DNA from: JAFCUW01 sp049897565
Lineage (GTDB): Bacteria > Pseudomonadota > Gammaproteobacteria > Burkholderiales > Burkholderiaceae_D
Assembly (NCBI RefSeq): GCF_049897565.1
Contig: NZ_JAFCWM010000008.1
Span: 124,001 to 188,000 of the forward strand
Length of the DNA stretch: 64,000 nt
Direction of reading: 5' to 3'
Shown here piece after piece: positions 35,291 through 43,540 of this stretch (positions are counted from its first letter, which is position 1; every line of letters begins with the position of its first letter). The notes under the pieces are model-generated. The model was not told the origin of the DNA. It saw only the letters and a program-made list of their open reading frames with translations, and searched no databases. The position numbers were made by a program, and so were the translations under genes.

Positions 35291-35887
35291 GTGAACCGAA
35301 CCCTGACATTCCAAAGCGAAACTAGCGGCCTGCGTGTGCCGCCCCTGCTGGTGGGGCTGGCGCTGTCGTTCCTGCTGCACGCCGCGTGGCTGTTCGCCTG
35401 GCGCCAGGAGCCGGCTCCGCGCCAGCAGGCCGAGCCCGCGCGCGCGCCCCTGGTGCTGCGGCTGCGCCCGCCGTCGCCGGAGCCGCCCAAGGCCGAGCCG
35501 GCGCCATCGGCCGCCAGCGCGCCGCGCGCGCAGGCCGCCAAGGCGAAGCGGCGCGTGGCGCCCGACGTCATTGCGCTGCCGCAGCAGCCGGATGCGGCAC
35601 CGCCGGCGCCGGACGCCTTCACGGTGGAGCCGCCGGCGCCGTCCGCGCCCAGGTTCGATCCCGAAGCGGCGCGCAAGATGGCGCGCCTGCTGGCGAACGC
35701 GCCTGATCCGGCGCGCGAAGGCATGGCCGTGGCCCAGCTGCCGAAAAAGGAACTCGAGACCGAAACTAGGGCTGCGCGCGCGATCGGCCGGGCCAAGCGG
35801 CGCAACTGCAAGGATGGCGTTCCGGGCGGGCTGCTGGCGCCGTTCATCCTGCTGCTCGACAAGAAAGACAGCGGCTGCAAGTGGTGA
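35291..35887 (+). CDS. Membrane-anchored proline/alanine-rich protein (TonB-like N-terminus), unknown function
   Basis: About 198 residues. One membrane span (PPLLVGLALSFLLHAAWLFAW) near residue 15-35 is followed by a long Pro/Ala/Lys-rich stretch to about residue 120, as in TonB-type periplasm-spanning proteins. The C-terminal part (ARKMARLLAN ... CKDGVPGGLLAPFILLLDKK) is not a TonB CTD that I recognise. Two cysteines, in RNCKDG and SGCKW, could pair. The start is uncertain: GTG at 35291 or TTG at 35279, neither with a good ribosome site. It stands alone between tRNA-Pro and a repeat cluster. No function is proposed. Confidence 0.7.
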   Translation: MNRTLTFQSETSGLRVPPLLVGLALSFLLHAAWLFAWRQEPAPRQQAEPARAPLVLRLRPPSPEPPKAEPAPSAASAPRAQAAKAKRRVAPDVIALPQQPDAAPPAPDAFTVEPPAPSAPRFDPEAARKMARLLANAPDPAREGMAVAQLPKKELETETRAARAIGRAKRRNCKDGVPGGLLAPFILLLDKKDSGCKW

Positions 35888-35921
35888 TGTATGCAAACAT
35901 GCCGCGGTCAGCGCCATGCCC

Positions 35922-36277
35922 CATCATGCCGGGGTCAGTGCCGACATTCGGACACAGGCTCAACACTAAGGCTGATTGTACCCATCATGCCGGGGTCAGT
36001 GCCGACATTCGGACACAGGCTCAACACTAAGGCTGATTGTACCGACGAGGCCGTGTCCGTTTGTCGGCACTGACCCCGCAGGTTCCTCAAAGCGTCCTGT
36101 CGCGGCGGCACCCTCCACCCCACCAGGGTCAGTGCCGACATTCGGACACTGGCTCAGCGCTAGGAGCAGACTACCGACGAGCCCGTGTCCGTTTGTCGGC
36201 ACTGACCCCGGGGGTTCCCCGCAGGTTCGTGTCCGTTTGTCGGCACTGACCCCCGCAGGTTCACTGACCCCGGGGGT
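35922..36277. repeat. Cluster of GGGGTCAGTGCCGACA repeats
   Basis: Two direct copies of a 61-bp unit (35922-35982 and 35983-36043) each start with a GGGGTCAGTGCCGACATTCGGACAC block. An inverted partner block GTGTCCGTTTGTCGGCACTGACCCC follows at about 36051-36076. A third unit with both blocks runs from about 36123 to 36211. Further partial right blocks lie to 36277. The spacer segment between blocks has a shared core (GGCTCAACACTAAGGCTGAT and variants). This is like the BIME clusters formed by REP elements. It ends at the rsmI stop. All short frames in it are artefacts. Confidence 0.85.
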
Positions 36278-36280
36278 TCG

Positions 36281-37192
36281 TCAAGCCTGGTGGCCCTTGA
36301 TGGCGAGGGCGCGGTCGTACAACGCATTTTTCTTGCGGCCGGTGATCTGCGCGGCCAGGCTGGCAGCCTGCTTGACCGAGCATTCGCCCAGCAGGATGTT
36401 GAGGATGCGCTCGGCCTCGATCTCCTCGGCGTCGCTGCCGGCCACCGCGCCTTCGACCAGCACCACGTACTCGCCCTTTTCGCGGTGGGCATCGGCCTTC
36501 ACCCACGCCAGCGCCTCTCCAAGCGGACAGCGGTGGATCTCTTCGAACAGCTTCGTCAGTTCGCGCGCGAACACGACCTGGCGCGTCGGCTCGAACACGC
36601 CGGCCAGCGCCTCGACGCAATCGAGGATGCGGTGCGGCGCCTCGTACAACACCAGCGTCGCCGGCACCGCAACCAGTTCCTGCAAGGCCGTTTCGCGCTG
36701 CCTGGCCTTGGCCGGGAGGAAGCCGACGAAGTAGAAACGGTCGTTGACCAGGCCGCTGGCCGACAGCGCCGTGATGGCCGCCGAGGCGCCCGGCAGCGGC
36801 AGCACCCGCAGCCCGGCCGCGCGCACGGCGTCGACGATGCGCGCACCAGGGTCGGACACGCCCGGCGTGCCGGCGTCGGACACCAGCGCGATGCGCTCGC
36901 CGGCCAGCAGGCGCGCGATCAGCTTGTCGGCCACTTCACGCTCGTTGTGCTGGTGCGCCGCGATCATCGGCTTGGACAGGCCGAAGCGCGTCAGCAAGTT
37001 GCCGGTGTTGCGCGTGTCCTCGCAGGCCACCGCGTCGACCAGCGCCAGCACTTGCAGCGCGCGCAAGCTGATGTCGGTCACGTTGCCGATCGGAGTGGCG
37101 ACAATGTACAGTGTTGCGGTAGGATAGGATTGGTTGGCCGCTTCGCCGATAACGGGAAGTTGCGCGATCGGACTGGACTGGATTTCTGTCAT
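36281..37192 (-). CDS. rsmI: 16S rRNA (cytidine-1402-2'-O)-methyltransferase RsmI
   Basis: 303 residues of the tetrapyrrole-methylase-like fold. Marks are LYIVATPIGNVTDIS, CEDTRNTGNLL, LVSDAGTPGVSDPGA, LPGASAAITALSASGL and FVGFLPAKARQR, all as in RsmI (YraL). It methylates C1402 in the ribosomal decoding centre. The ATG at 37192 is only 10 nt from the divergent lppC ATG. The same divergent pair is found in E. coli (rsmI/lpoA). The 3' end abuts the repeat cluster at 36277. Confidence 0.96.
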   Translation of the reverse strand: MTEIQSSPIAQLPVIGEAANQSYPTATLYIVATPIGNVTDISLRALQVLALVDAVACEDTRNTGNLLTRFGLSKPMIAAHQHNEREVADKLIARLLAGERIALVSDAGTPGVSDPGARIVDAVRAAGLRVLPLPGASAAITALSASGLVNDRFYFVGFLPAKARQRETALQELVAVPATLVLYEAPHRILDCVEALAGVFEPTRQVVFARELTKLFEEIHRCPLGEALAWVKADAHREKGEYVVLVEGAVAGSDAEEIEAERILNILLGECSVKQAASLAAQITGRKKNALYDRALAIKGHQA

Positions 37193-37202
37193 AAGGATTG
37201 TG

Positions 37203-38468
37203 ATGCCGATTAAAAGTCTCAAGGGCCTGTTCGCCGCGCTTGCAGGAATAACGATGCTGTCGCTGGGCGGCTGCAGCACGCCATGCGAGTTGCCGGGCCG
37301 ATCGTGCGCGCCTGTCGAATCATACAGTGCGGTGCCGCCGCCGGCACGCGCGGTCGACAGGCCGCGGGCCGACGCCGTGCTGCCACCGCCGGCCGCGCGG
37401 CCCGAACCGGCCGCGCCGATGCAGACCATGCCGGTCGAGCCGCCCGACGCGGCGCCGGCGGCCAAACGCGCCGTGCGCATCGGCCTGATGCTGCCGCTGC
37501 GCTCGGCGGCGCTCGGCACCCCGGCCGACGCCCTGCGCGCCGGTTTCATGGCCGCCTGGGAGCGCGACCGCGCCGGCTTCACCGTCAACCTGATCGACAC
37601 CGGCGACAGCCCGCAAGAGACGCTCGACGCCTACGTCGGCGCGCTCAGGCAAAACGATATCGTGGTCGGCCCGCTGGCCCGTTCGGCCGTCACCGCGCTG
37701 GCCACCAGTGCCCTGGTGACCAAGCCGACCATCGCCCTGAACCACCCGGAAGCGACTGCCCGCGCGGTGACCTTGCCGGCGCAGATGCTGGTGATCGGCC
37801 TGTCGATCGAAGACGAAGCGCGCCAGGTGGCCAAGTGGGCCGCGTCCGAGCATCCCGGCGGCGCGGCGCTGATCGTGTCCGGCGCGTCGGCCTGGCAGCG
37901 CCGCATCGCCAACAGTTTCGCGGCGCAGTGGAAGCAGCTGGGCTACAAGTCGCAGACGATCGTGCTGGCCGACTCGAACGGCTACCTGAACGAAGCGGCC
38001 CTCGGCCAGCTGCGCACGCAGATCACGACGACCCCGCCGACCTTCGTGTTCACCGCGCTCGACCCGAGCCAGGCCGGCCAGGTGCGCGGCGCTGTCGGCG
38101 CCGACCTGCCCGCCTACGGCACTTCGTCGGTCAATCCAGGACCGGATGCATCGATCGCTGAACTCGACGGCATGCGCCTGCTCGACATGCCTTGGCAGGT
38201 GCAGCCGTCGCACCAGGCGGTGATGGTCTATCCGCGCTGGCTCGGCACCACCCGCACGCTCGACATGGATCGCCTGTATGCGCTCGGCATCGACGCCTTC
38301 CGGGTGGCGCGCGAAATCGCGCAGCGCCCGGGCGCCGACTTCGTACTCGATGGTGTCACCGGCCGCCTGTCGGTCAGCTTCGGCAGAGGGCAGGCGCGCT
38401 TCGAGCGGGTGCAGCCGGCCGCGGTGTACCAGGGCGGCGGCTATACCCTGGTGCCTGACGGGCGCTGA
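37203..38468 (+). CDS. LppC/LpoA-type penicillin-binding protein activator lipoprotein
   Basis: 421 residues. A lipoprotein signal ends at LSLGGC (Cys near residue 22), then comes a Pro/Ala-rich linker to about residue 85. The rest is a periplasmic-binding-protein fold (RIGLMLPLRSAALGTPADALRAG and on), the LpoA C-terminal domain. The TPR-like N-terminal domain of E. coli LpoA is missing, as is usual in betaproteobacteria. LpoA stimulates PBP1A from the outer membrane. It is divergent from rsmI and 2 nt upstream of yraN. The start at 37203 fits the signal peptide. Confidence 0.9.
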   Translation: MPIKSLKGLFAALAGITMLSLGGCSTPCELPGRSCAPVESYSAVPPPARAVDRPRADAVLPPPAARPEPAAPMQTMPVEPPDAAPAAKRAVRIGLMLPLRSAALGTPADALRAGFMAAWERDRAGFTVNLIDTGDSPQETLDAYVGALRQNDIVVGPLARSAVTALATSALVTKPTIALNHPEATARAVTLPAQMLVIGLSIEDEARQVAKWAASEHPGGAALIVSGASAWQRRIANSFAAQWKQLGYKSQTIVLADSNGYLNEAALGQLRTQITTTPPTFVFTALDPSQAGQVRGAVGADLPAYGTSSVNPGPDASIAELDGMRLLDMPWQVQPSHQAVMVYPRWLGTTRTLDMDRLYALGIDAFRVAREIAQRPGADFVLDGVTGRLSVSFGRGQARFERVQPAAVYQGGGYTLVPDGR

Positions 38469-38470
38469 CC

Positions 38471-38830
38471 ATGTGGGGCAGCCGCCTCAGCGCCAAGCAG
38501 GAAAAGGGCCGGTACTGGGAGCAGGTGGCGCTGGCGCACCTGCAGCGCCACGGCCTGCTGCTGGTGGAAGCGAATTTCCAGTGCAAGGGCGGCGAGATCG
38601 ACCTGGTCATGCGCGAGGCCGACACGCTGGTGTTCATCGAAGTGCGACAGCGCGCCGACGCCAGCGCCGGCGGAGCGGCCGCCAGCATCACGCCGGCCAA
38701 GATCCGGCGCCTGGTGCGCGCCGCCCAGTTCTACCTGCTGCGATTGCCGAAAACGCCGCCGTGCCGCTTCGACGTGGTGGCGATCGACGCGGGCGAGCTG
38801 ACCTGGCTGCGCAACGCCATCGAAGCGTGA
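38471..38830 (+). CDS. YraN family protein (UPF0102, endonuclease-like fold)
   Basis: 119 residues. The pattern QEKGRYWEQVALAHLQRHG, NFQCKGGEIDLVMRE and LVFIEVRQR matches UPF0102, with Glu, Asp and Glu-x-Lys-like positions of a restriction-endonuclease fold; the usual EVK is EVR here. It begins 2 nt after the lppC stop. E. coli has the same order lpoA-yraN-diaA-dolP. The cellular role of YraN is not settled; nuclease action is inferred from the fold. Confidence 0.9.
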   Translation: MWGSRLSAKQEKGRYWEQVALAHLQRHGLLLVEANFQCKGGEIDLVMREADTLVFIEVRQRADASAGGAAASITPAKIRRLVRAAQFYLLRLPKTPPCRFDVVAIDAGELTWLRNAIEA

Positions 38831-38899
38831 GTGAAGGTGTAAGCAATTTTTACCGCGCTTGCCCGCCTCAGCTGGTCACTGCACTATAATCGCCACACT

Positions 38900-39496
38900 A
38901 TGAATACTCAACGCATCCTCGCCCATTTCCAGGAAAGTGCCGACCTGAAGCTCAAGGCGGCCCCGATTCTCGCCCAGCCCATCTCCGAAGCGATCGACCT
39001 GATGTTCGCCGCTTTGTCCAATGGCAACAAGATCCTTGCCTGCGGCAACGGCGGTTCGGCGGCCGACTGCCAGCACTTCGCCGCCGAACTGGTCGGTCGC
39101 TTCGAGCGCGAGCGCTTTCCACTGCCGGCGCTGGCCTTGACCACCGACACCTCGATCATGACCGCCATCGGCAACGACTACAGCTACCGCGAGATCTTCT
39201 CGAAGCAGGTGCAGGCGTTCGGCCAGGCCGGCGACGTGCTGCTGGCGCTGTCGACATCGGGCAATTCGGCCAACGTGCTGGCCGCCGTCGAAGCGGCGCT
39301 CGAGCGCGAGATGCGCGTCGTCGCGCTGACGGGCAAGGATGGCGGCGAGCTTGGCAACATGCTGACCGACGCCGACGTCCACATCTGCGTACCGCATACC
39401 CGTACCGCCCGTATCCAGGAAGTTCACCTGGTGACGATCCACTGTATTTGCGACGGCATCGATGTCGCCCTGTTTGGAGGAGATGAGAATGAGTAA
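38900..39496 (+). CDS. diaA: DiaA/GmhA-type SIS-domain protein
   Basis: 198 residues. A single SIS domain with ILACGNGGSAADCQHFAAELVGRFE, LALSTSGNSANVLAAVEAA and VALTGKDGGELGNML. Both phosphoheptose isomerase GmhA and the DnaA-binding initiator protein DiaA have this form. The gene order lppC-yraN-X-dolP is that of E. coli diaA, which favours DiaA. A TATAAT lies at 38885-38890, so close to the ATG at 38900 that the message may be nearly leaderless. The 3' end overlaps the next gene by 8 nt. Confidence 0.85.
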   Translation: MNTQRILAHFQESADLKLKAAPILAQPISEAIDLMFAALSNGNKILACGNGGSAADCQHFAAELVGRFERERFPLPALALTTDTSIMTAIGNDYSYREIFSKQVQAFGQAGDVLLALSTSGNSANVLAAVEAALEREMRVVALTGKDGGELGNMLTDADVHICVPHTRTARIQEVHLVTIHCICDGIDVALFGGDENE

Positions 39497-40130
39497 GTTT
39501 GGCCAGCCACTTCAGTGCCCGCTCGCGAAAGCGATCCTGTGCGCAGCCCTGCTGACCAGCCTGTCCGGTTGCGTCGAGATGATGGTCGGCACCGCCGTGA
39601 TGGGCGCCGTCGCCACCGCCGACCGCCGCACCCTCGGCGCGCAGACCGAGGACAAGACCATCACCGTCAAGGCCGAATTGCGCGTGCCGAAAATCGCCGG
39701 CCCCGACGCGCACGTCAACATCGCCAGCTTCAACCGCAAGGTGCTGCTGAGCGGCGAAGTGGCCGACGCGGCCCTCAAGGCGAAGGTCGAAGCCGAAGTG
39801 CAAGCCATCGACGGCGTGCAATCGATCGCCAACGAACTGGTGGTGGCCCCCCCGGCCAGCTACACGTCGCGCTCGTCGGATGCGCTGATCACCACCAAGG
39901 TCAAGGCCGGCCTGGTCGACATGAAGACCATCTCGGCCACCTCGTTCAAGGTCGTCACCGAGCGCGGCACGGTCTACCTGATGGGCCGGGTGACGCAGCG
40001 CGAAGGCCAGATTGCCTCCGACATCGCGCGCGGCATGTCCGGCGTCGACAAAGTGGTCAAGATCTTCGAATACATCACTGAAGACGAACTGCGGGCCATG
40101 CAGCCAACCTCGTCGCGCGTACCGCTGTAA
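39489..40130 (+). CDS. dolP: BON-domain lipoprotein (DolP/YraP-like)
   Basis: 213 residues. A lipoprotein signal ends at LSGC (AILCAALLTSLSGC). Two BON domains follow, about 50-120 and 125-200, with conserved GEV-type turns at LLSGEVADAALKAKVEAEVQ and VYLMGRVTQREGQIASDIA. DolP supports outer-membrane integrity and division-site lipid binding. The ATG at 39489 is chosen as it has GGAGGAG at 6 nt; an ATG at 39483 is too close. Synteny with E. coli diaA-dolP supports the name. Confidence 0.9.
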   Translation: MSKFGQPLQCPLAKAILCAALLTSLSGCVEMMVGTAVMGAVATADRRTLGAQTEDKTITVKAELRVPKIAGPDAHVNIASFNRKVLLSGEVADAALKAKVEAEVQAIDGVQSIANELVVAPPASYTSRSSDALITTKVKAGLVDMKTISATSFKVVTERGTVYLMGRVTQREGQIASDIARGMSGVDKVVKIFEYITEDELRAMQPTSSRVPL

Positions 40131-40131
40131 A

Positions 40132-40297
40132 AACGCTGGGGTCAGGTCTGACATTCGGACATTCATGCGTGAATGTCCGAATGTCAGCGCAATAATCGGC
40201 GGCGGGCGCCGAAGATCGCCCCGACGCAAACACCTTTATTACTGCTGGTTCAAGGAAGCTCCACTCTTATGGTGTTTGCTTAAGAGACCTGACCCCA
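40132..40297. repeat. GGGGTCAG-type palindromic element
   Basis: The left end (40132-40150) reads AACGCTGGGGTCAGGTCTG and the right end (40285-40297) carries the inverse AGACCTGACCCCA. Inside, an 18-bp perfect stem (40148-40165 and 40170-40187, loop TGCG) is followed by about 95 nt without gene-like features. It fits the same family as the element at 983 and may end the dolP transcript. Confidence 0.75.
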
Positions 40298-40370
40298 CGG
40301 TGTAAAGGCCTCGCGCAAGACCGGCACGACGGGTCTATAATGATCCGGTTGCCATTCTCTTCAAGACATC

Positions 40371-40892
40371 ATGACTTCCCCTGCCGCTCGCCGTCCCTGG
40401 ATCAAGCCGGCCGCAATCGGCGCGCTGGTGCTCGCGCTCGCCGGCATCGGCTATGCGACGCTCGGCACCAGCGTGGCGGCGCCCGACGTCACCTTCATCA
40501 GCCTGGCCGGCGACAAGGTCAACACGCAGAACATGCGCGGCAAGGTGGTGATGGTGAATTTCTGGGCAACGTCGTGCACCACCTGCGTCAAGGAGATGCC
40601 GCAGATGGTCGAAACGTACAACAAGTTCAAGGGGCAGGGAATGGAATTTATCGCCGTGGCGATGAAATACGATCCGCCCAACTACGTCGTCAACTTCACC
40701 GAGACGCGCAAGCTGCCGTTCACCGTGGCGCTCGACTCGGGCGGCGATATCGCCAAGGCGTTCGGCGACGTTACCCTGACGCCGACCACTTTCATCATCG
40801 GCAAGGACGGCAAGATCCTCAAGCGCTATGTAGGCGAGCCGGAATTCGGCGAGTTGCACGCGCTGCTGCAAAAGGCGCTGGCCGCCGGCTAG
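40371..40892 (+). CDS. TlpA-family thiol:disulfide reductase
   Basis: 173 residues. One N-terminal membrane anchor (KPAAIGALVLALAGIGYATL) is followed by a thioredoxin fold with the active site FWATSCTTCVKEMP (CTTC) and the cis-Pro strand LTPTTFIIGKDGKI. Such proteins reduce disulfides in the periplasm, for example in cytochrome c assembly. A TATAAT at 40336-40341 is a possible -10 box, 30 nt before the ATG at 40371. It is a single gene between a repeat and the broken argO gene; no ccm genes are seen nearby, so its target is unknown. Confidence 0.9.
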   Translation: MTSPAARRPWIKPAAIGALVLALAGIGYATLGTSVAAPDVTFISLAGDKVNTQNMRGKVVMVNFWATSCTTCVKEMPQMVETYNKFKGQGMEFIAVAMKYDPPNYVVNFTETRKLPFTVALDSGGDIAKAFGDVTLTPTTFIIGKDGKILKRYVGEPEFGELHALLQKALAAG

Positions 40893-40901
40893 CGACCCGC
40901 A

Positions 40902-41148
40902 TCAAAACACGTGCCGCAGCAGCAGCGCGGCCATGACGAACATCGTTGCCCATCACTCCCGCGGTCAACAACATCGCATCGGCCAGCGCGCAAAACAGCA
41001 CGACGACGCCGACGTGTTGGCGGCGCAGCCCCTGGCGCAGCACGAACGCGTTCTGCGATCCGATCACCACGATGAGGCCCAGGCCCAGGGCGAAACCCTG
41101 CGCAAAGACGGCGGAGGCAACAGAAGCGATGGCGGTGGAAGTAGTCAT
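40902..41148 (-). pseudogene. argO/lysE amino-acid exporter with large internal deletion
   Basis: The first about 66 residues are a normal LysE/ArgO start (FALGLGLIVVIGSQNAFVLR, then VLFCALADAMLLTAGVMG). Right after that the frame changes and the sequence jumps to the extreme C-terminus: MFVMAALLLRHVF with its TGA stop at 40902-40904 can be read in another frame. About 125 residues of the middle, including most membrane helices, are gone. The full-length frame read on past 40902 is an artefact. It is divergent from an argP-type gene that is itself frameshifted, so the exporter system is dead here. Confidence 0.85.
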
Positions 41149-41216
41149 GCCCGAATCTTGCCCGCGGGTGCCGCTAAAGGCAAACTACGTTTACTTCATC
41201 CACATTAGTTTTATTT

Positions 41217-42111
41217 ATGCTCAACTACGCCGCCCTGTCCGCCTTGTGCTCGGTGATCCGGGAGGGCAGCTTCGAGGGCGCCGCCCGCGCGCTCAGCGTG
41301 ACGCCATCGGCGGAGTCGCAGCGCATCCGGCTGCTGGGAGAGCAGATGGGCTGCCCGATGGTGGTGCGCGACCAGCCATGCCGCGCCACCGACACGGGGC
41401 GGCGCCTGTGCCAGCACTTCGACCGCGTGCAGCTGCTGGAGCAGGACTTGCAGGAAGCGCTGCCGGCGCTGGCGCCGCAGGGCGTTGCGCGCGTGGCGCT
41501 GCCGATCGCGGTCAATGCCGACAGCCTGGCCACCTGGCTGGCGCCGGCCATGATGGCCTTCGCAGCCGAGAACCCTGTCTTGATGGAGGTGGCGGTCGAC
41601 GACGAGACCCACACCGCGGAGTGGCTGCGCAGCGGCGCCGTGCTGGCTGCGGTGACCACCGTCGCGCGCGCGGCGCCAGGCTGCGACCGCCATCCGCTGG
41701 GATCGATGCGCTATGTGGCCGCCGCCAGCCCGGCATTCGTACAACGCTATTTTGCCAAGGGCGTCGGCGCCGGCACGCTGGCACGGGCGCCGAGCCTCGT
41801 GTTCAGCCCGAAGGACGCGCTGCAGGCGCGCTGGGTACAGCGCCTGTGCCATCGGCACGTGGAAATTGCGCGCCACACCTTGCCTTCGCCGCAGGCGTTT
41901 GTCAGCGCGGCAGTGGCGGGAATGGGATGGGGGCTGCATGCGCGCGCTGCTGGCGCAGCATTTGAAGGATGGTTCGCTGGTCGAGCTGGTGCCGGGCACC
42001 CCGCTCGACATCGCGCTGCATTGGCAGCACGCGCGCGCCGCGGCAGGGCTGCTCGATCGCCTCAACCGCGCGGTGCTGGCAGGCGCCCGCTCCGCGCTGA
42101 TCCAGCCGTGA
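41217..42111 (+). pseudogene. argP/iciA-type LysR regulator with frameshift
   Basis: The N-terminal 240 residues (from MLNYAALSALCSVIREGSFE to VAGMGWGLH) are a good ArgP/LysG-like LysR regulator. At about 41938-41941 the frame is lost. The proper C-terminus (RALLAQHLKDGSLVELVPGT to RSALIQP, stop at 42111) continues in another frame, which a 2-nt deletion would explain. The combined length of about 298 equals ArgP. In E. coli ArgP turns on the divergent argO exporter gene; here that gene is also broken. A sequencing error cannot be excluded for this site alone. Confidence 0.8.
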
Positions 42112-42114
42112 AGA

Positions 42115-43020
42115 TCAGAAGCCGGCCTGCAGCGACAGGTACATGCCGCGCTGGCGCACCGGATTGAATACCGTGATATCGCCCAGCACCGCGTACGCCG
42201 CCGTCACCGACACGTGCTTGCTCGGGAACCAGGCGACGAAGGCGTCGTAATACGCTTTTTCGTTGTCGACGCCCAGGTTGCGCGGTTTCATCCGGTATTC
42301 GACGCCGGCCACCAGTTTGCGGCTGATCATGTATGCCGCCGACACCTCGAGCTTGGCCTCGTAGCTGTCGCCCTTGTCGCCGCCGAAACCGAGCAGTCCC
42401 ATCTGGTTGGCCTTGGTCGCCCGCACCGTGCCGTTCAGCAGCAGGCTGTGGTCGAGCAAGATCTTGGTGGCGGCGACGTAGTAGTCGACGCCGTTCTCGT
42501 CCTTGGCGCCCAGCTGGGTGACCTTGGTGACGCCGAGCGCGCCCAGGCCGGCGACGCCCTTGTTGCGCTTGGCCATGACGCCAACGGCGACCTGCGGCAG
42601 CGCATCGTCCTGGTCGTACACGGCGTCGCCGATCAGCTTGACCTTGACGCCGATGATGTCCTGCTTGATGCGCAACTCGTTCAGCGGCGCCAGGGCGCCG
42701 CGAAAATCCTGCGTCGCCAGCGACAGCTCGACGCGGTCGAACAGGCCGACCGCGACGCCGTAGGTATCGAGCGAATAATCCTGGGTTGTCACGCGTGTAT
42801 AGTGGGCGTTGGCGCCCCAGCTGTCGCGCGAGCCGTAGCCGCCGATCAGCGCCCAAGGCGTCAGCCCGCCGCCGCCCGCGCCTTCAACCTGGCTGACGCC
42901 GCCGGTGGCGGTCAGCTTGCCCATGTCCGGTGTAACTTGGGCCAGTGTGGCGCCGGTGCTCAAACTTGCAGCAAGCAGCAACGCGAAACGCTGTGCGGCA
43001 TGGCCAAAAATCGGGGGCAT
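42115..43020 (-). CDS. DUF3034 family outer-membrane-type protein
   Basis: 301 residues. A signal peptide (RFALLLAASLSTGATLAQ) is followed by many alternating beta-type strands, such as GYGSRDSWGANAHYTRV and RVELSLATQDFRG, and a C-terminal aromatic end (MYLSLQAGF). This suggests a beta-barrel in the outer membrane. The family is DUF3034, of unknown role. The ATG has AGGAG upstream. It lies tail to tail with the argP remnant (3 nt apart) and upstream of the periplasmic globin gene in direction of reading. Confidence 0.82.
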   Translation of the reverse strand: MPPIFGHAAQRFALLLAASLSTGATLAQVTPDMGKLTATGGVSQVEGAGGGGLTPWALIGGYGSRDSWGANAHYTRVTTQDYSLDTYGVAVGLFDRVELSLATQDFRGALAPLNELRIKQDIIGVKVKLIGDAVYDQDDALPQVAVGVMAKRNKGVAGLGALGVTKVTQLGAKDENGVDYYVAATKILLDHSLLLNGTVRATKANQMGLLGFGGDKGDSYEAKLEVSAAYMISRKLVAGVEYRMKPRNLGVDNEKAYYDAFVAWFPSKHVSVTAAYAVLGDITVFNPVRQRGMYLSLQAGF

Positions 43021-43093
43021 CGTATCTCCTGAAGGTGCCCCTAGATTTTATACAATTGCCCCTAAACAACAAAGATCTATTTGGCGAATGCGA

Positions 43094-43525
43094 TCATTTG
43101 GTCACAATTGCGCGTTGCATCGGCGCCAATTTGGCTACCAGCTTGTTCTGCACGTGCGACGGCACGCCGTTGCGTTCCATCGCGATCTGCAGGTCTTCGG
43201 CCAGCGCGTTGAACTGGGCGTTGGTCACCTTCAGGCCGCGGTGTACATCGTTCATTTCGTCGCCCTTGTAGACGCACGGTCCGCCGGTCAGCGCGCAGAA
43301 CTGCTCTTCGAGGCGCATCGCCAGGTTCTTCATGTCGGTGTCGACGAACGACTCCTTGATGCGCGCGTCGGCCTTGATCAGCGGGATCAGGGTGGCGACG
43401 ATGTCCTTGATGCCCTGCTGGCCGCCGAGGCCGCGGTAGGTGGCGTCGTCGGCCGCATGGACCGGGGCGAGCGATGCGAGCGCCAGCAAGGCGATGGCGG
43501 AAAACGATGTGCGAGTAAAGTTCAT
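43094..43525 (-). CDS. Exported group 1 truncated haemoglobin
   Basis: 143 residues. A Sec signal peptide ends at APVHA near residue 24, so the globin is periplasmic, which is unusual. The globin part starts TYRGLGGQQGIKDIVATLIP, and the proximal His lies in MNDVHRGLKVTNAQF. A QFCALTGGPCVYKG segment is typical of group I trHb. Possible roles are binding of oxygen or nitric oxide in the periplasm. It is followed (lower coordinates) by the DUF3034 gene and preceded by the thioesterase gene, both on the same strand. Confidence 0.9.
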   Translation of the reverse strand: MNFTRTSFSAIALLALASLAPVHAADDATYRGLGGQQGIKDIVATLIPLIKADARIKESFVDTDMKNLAMRLEEQFCALTGGPCVYKGDEMNDVHRGLKVTNAQFNALAEDLQIAMERNGVPSHVQNKLVAKLAPMQRAIVTK

Positions 43526-43540
43526 GATGTCTGCTGTTTT

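Noticed and set aside
35075..35917. Minus-strand frame over tRNA-Pro and the proline-rich gene
   Set aside because: It reads through the tRNA and through antisense of a better-supported frame.
35922..36277. Possible CRISPR array
   Set aside because: Repeats occur in both direct and inverted order, units are 61 bp with related spacers, and no cas genes are present, so it is a REP-type cluster.
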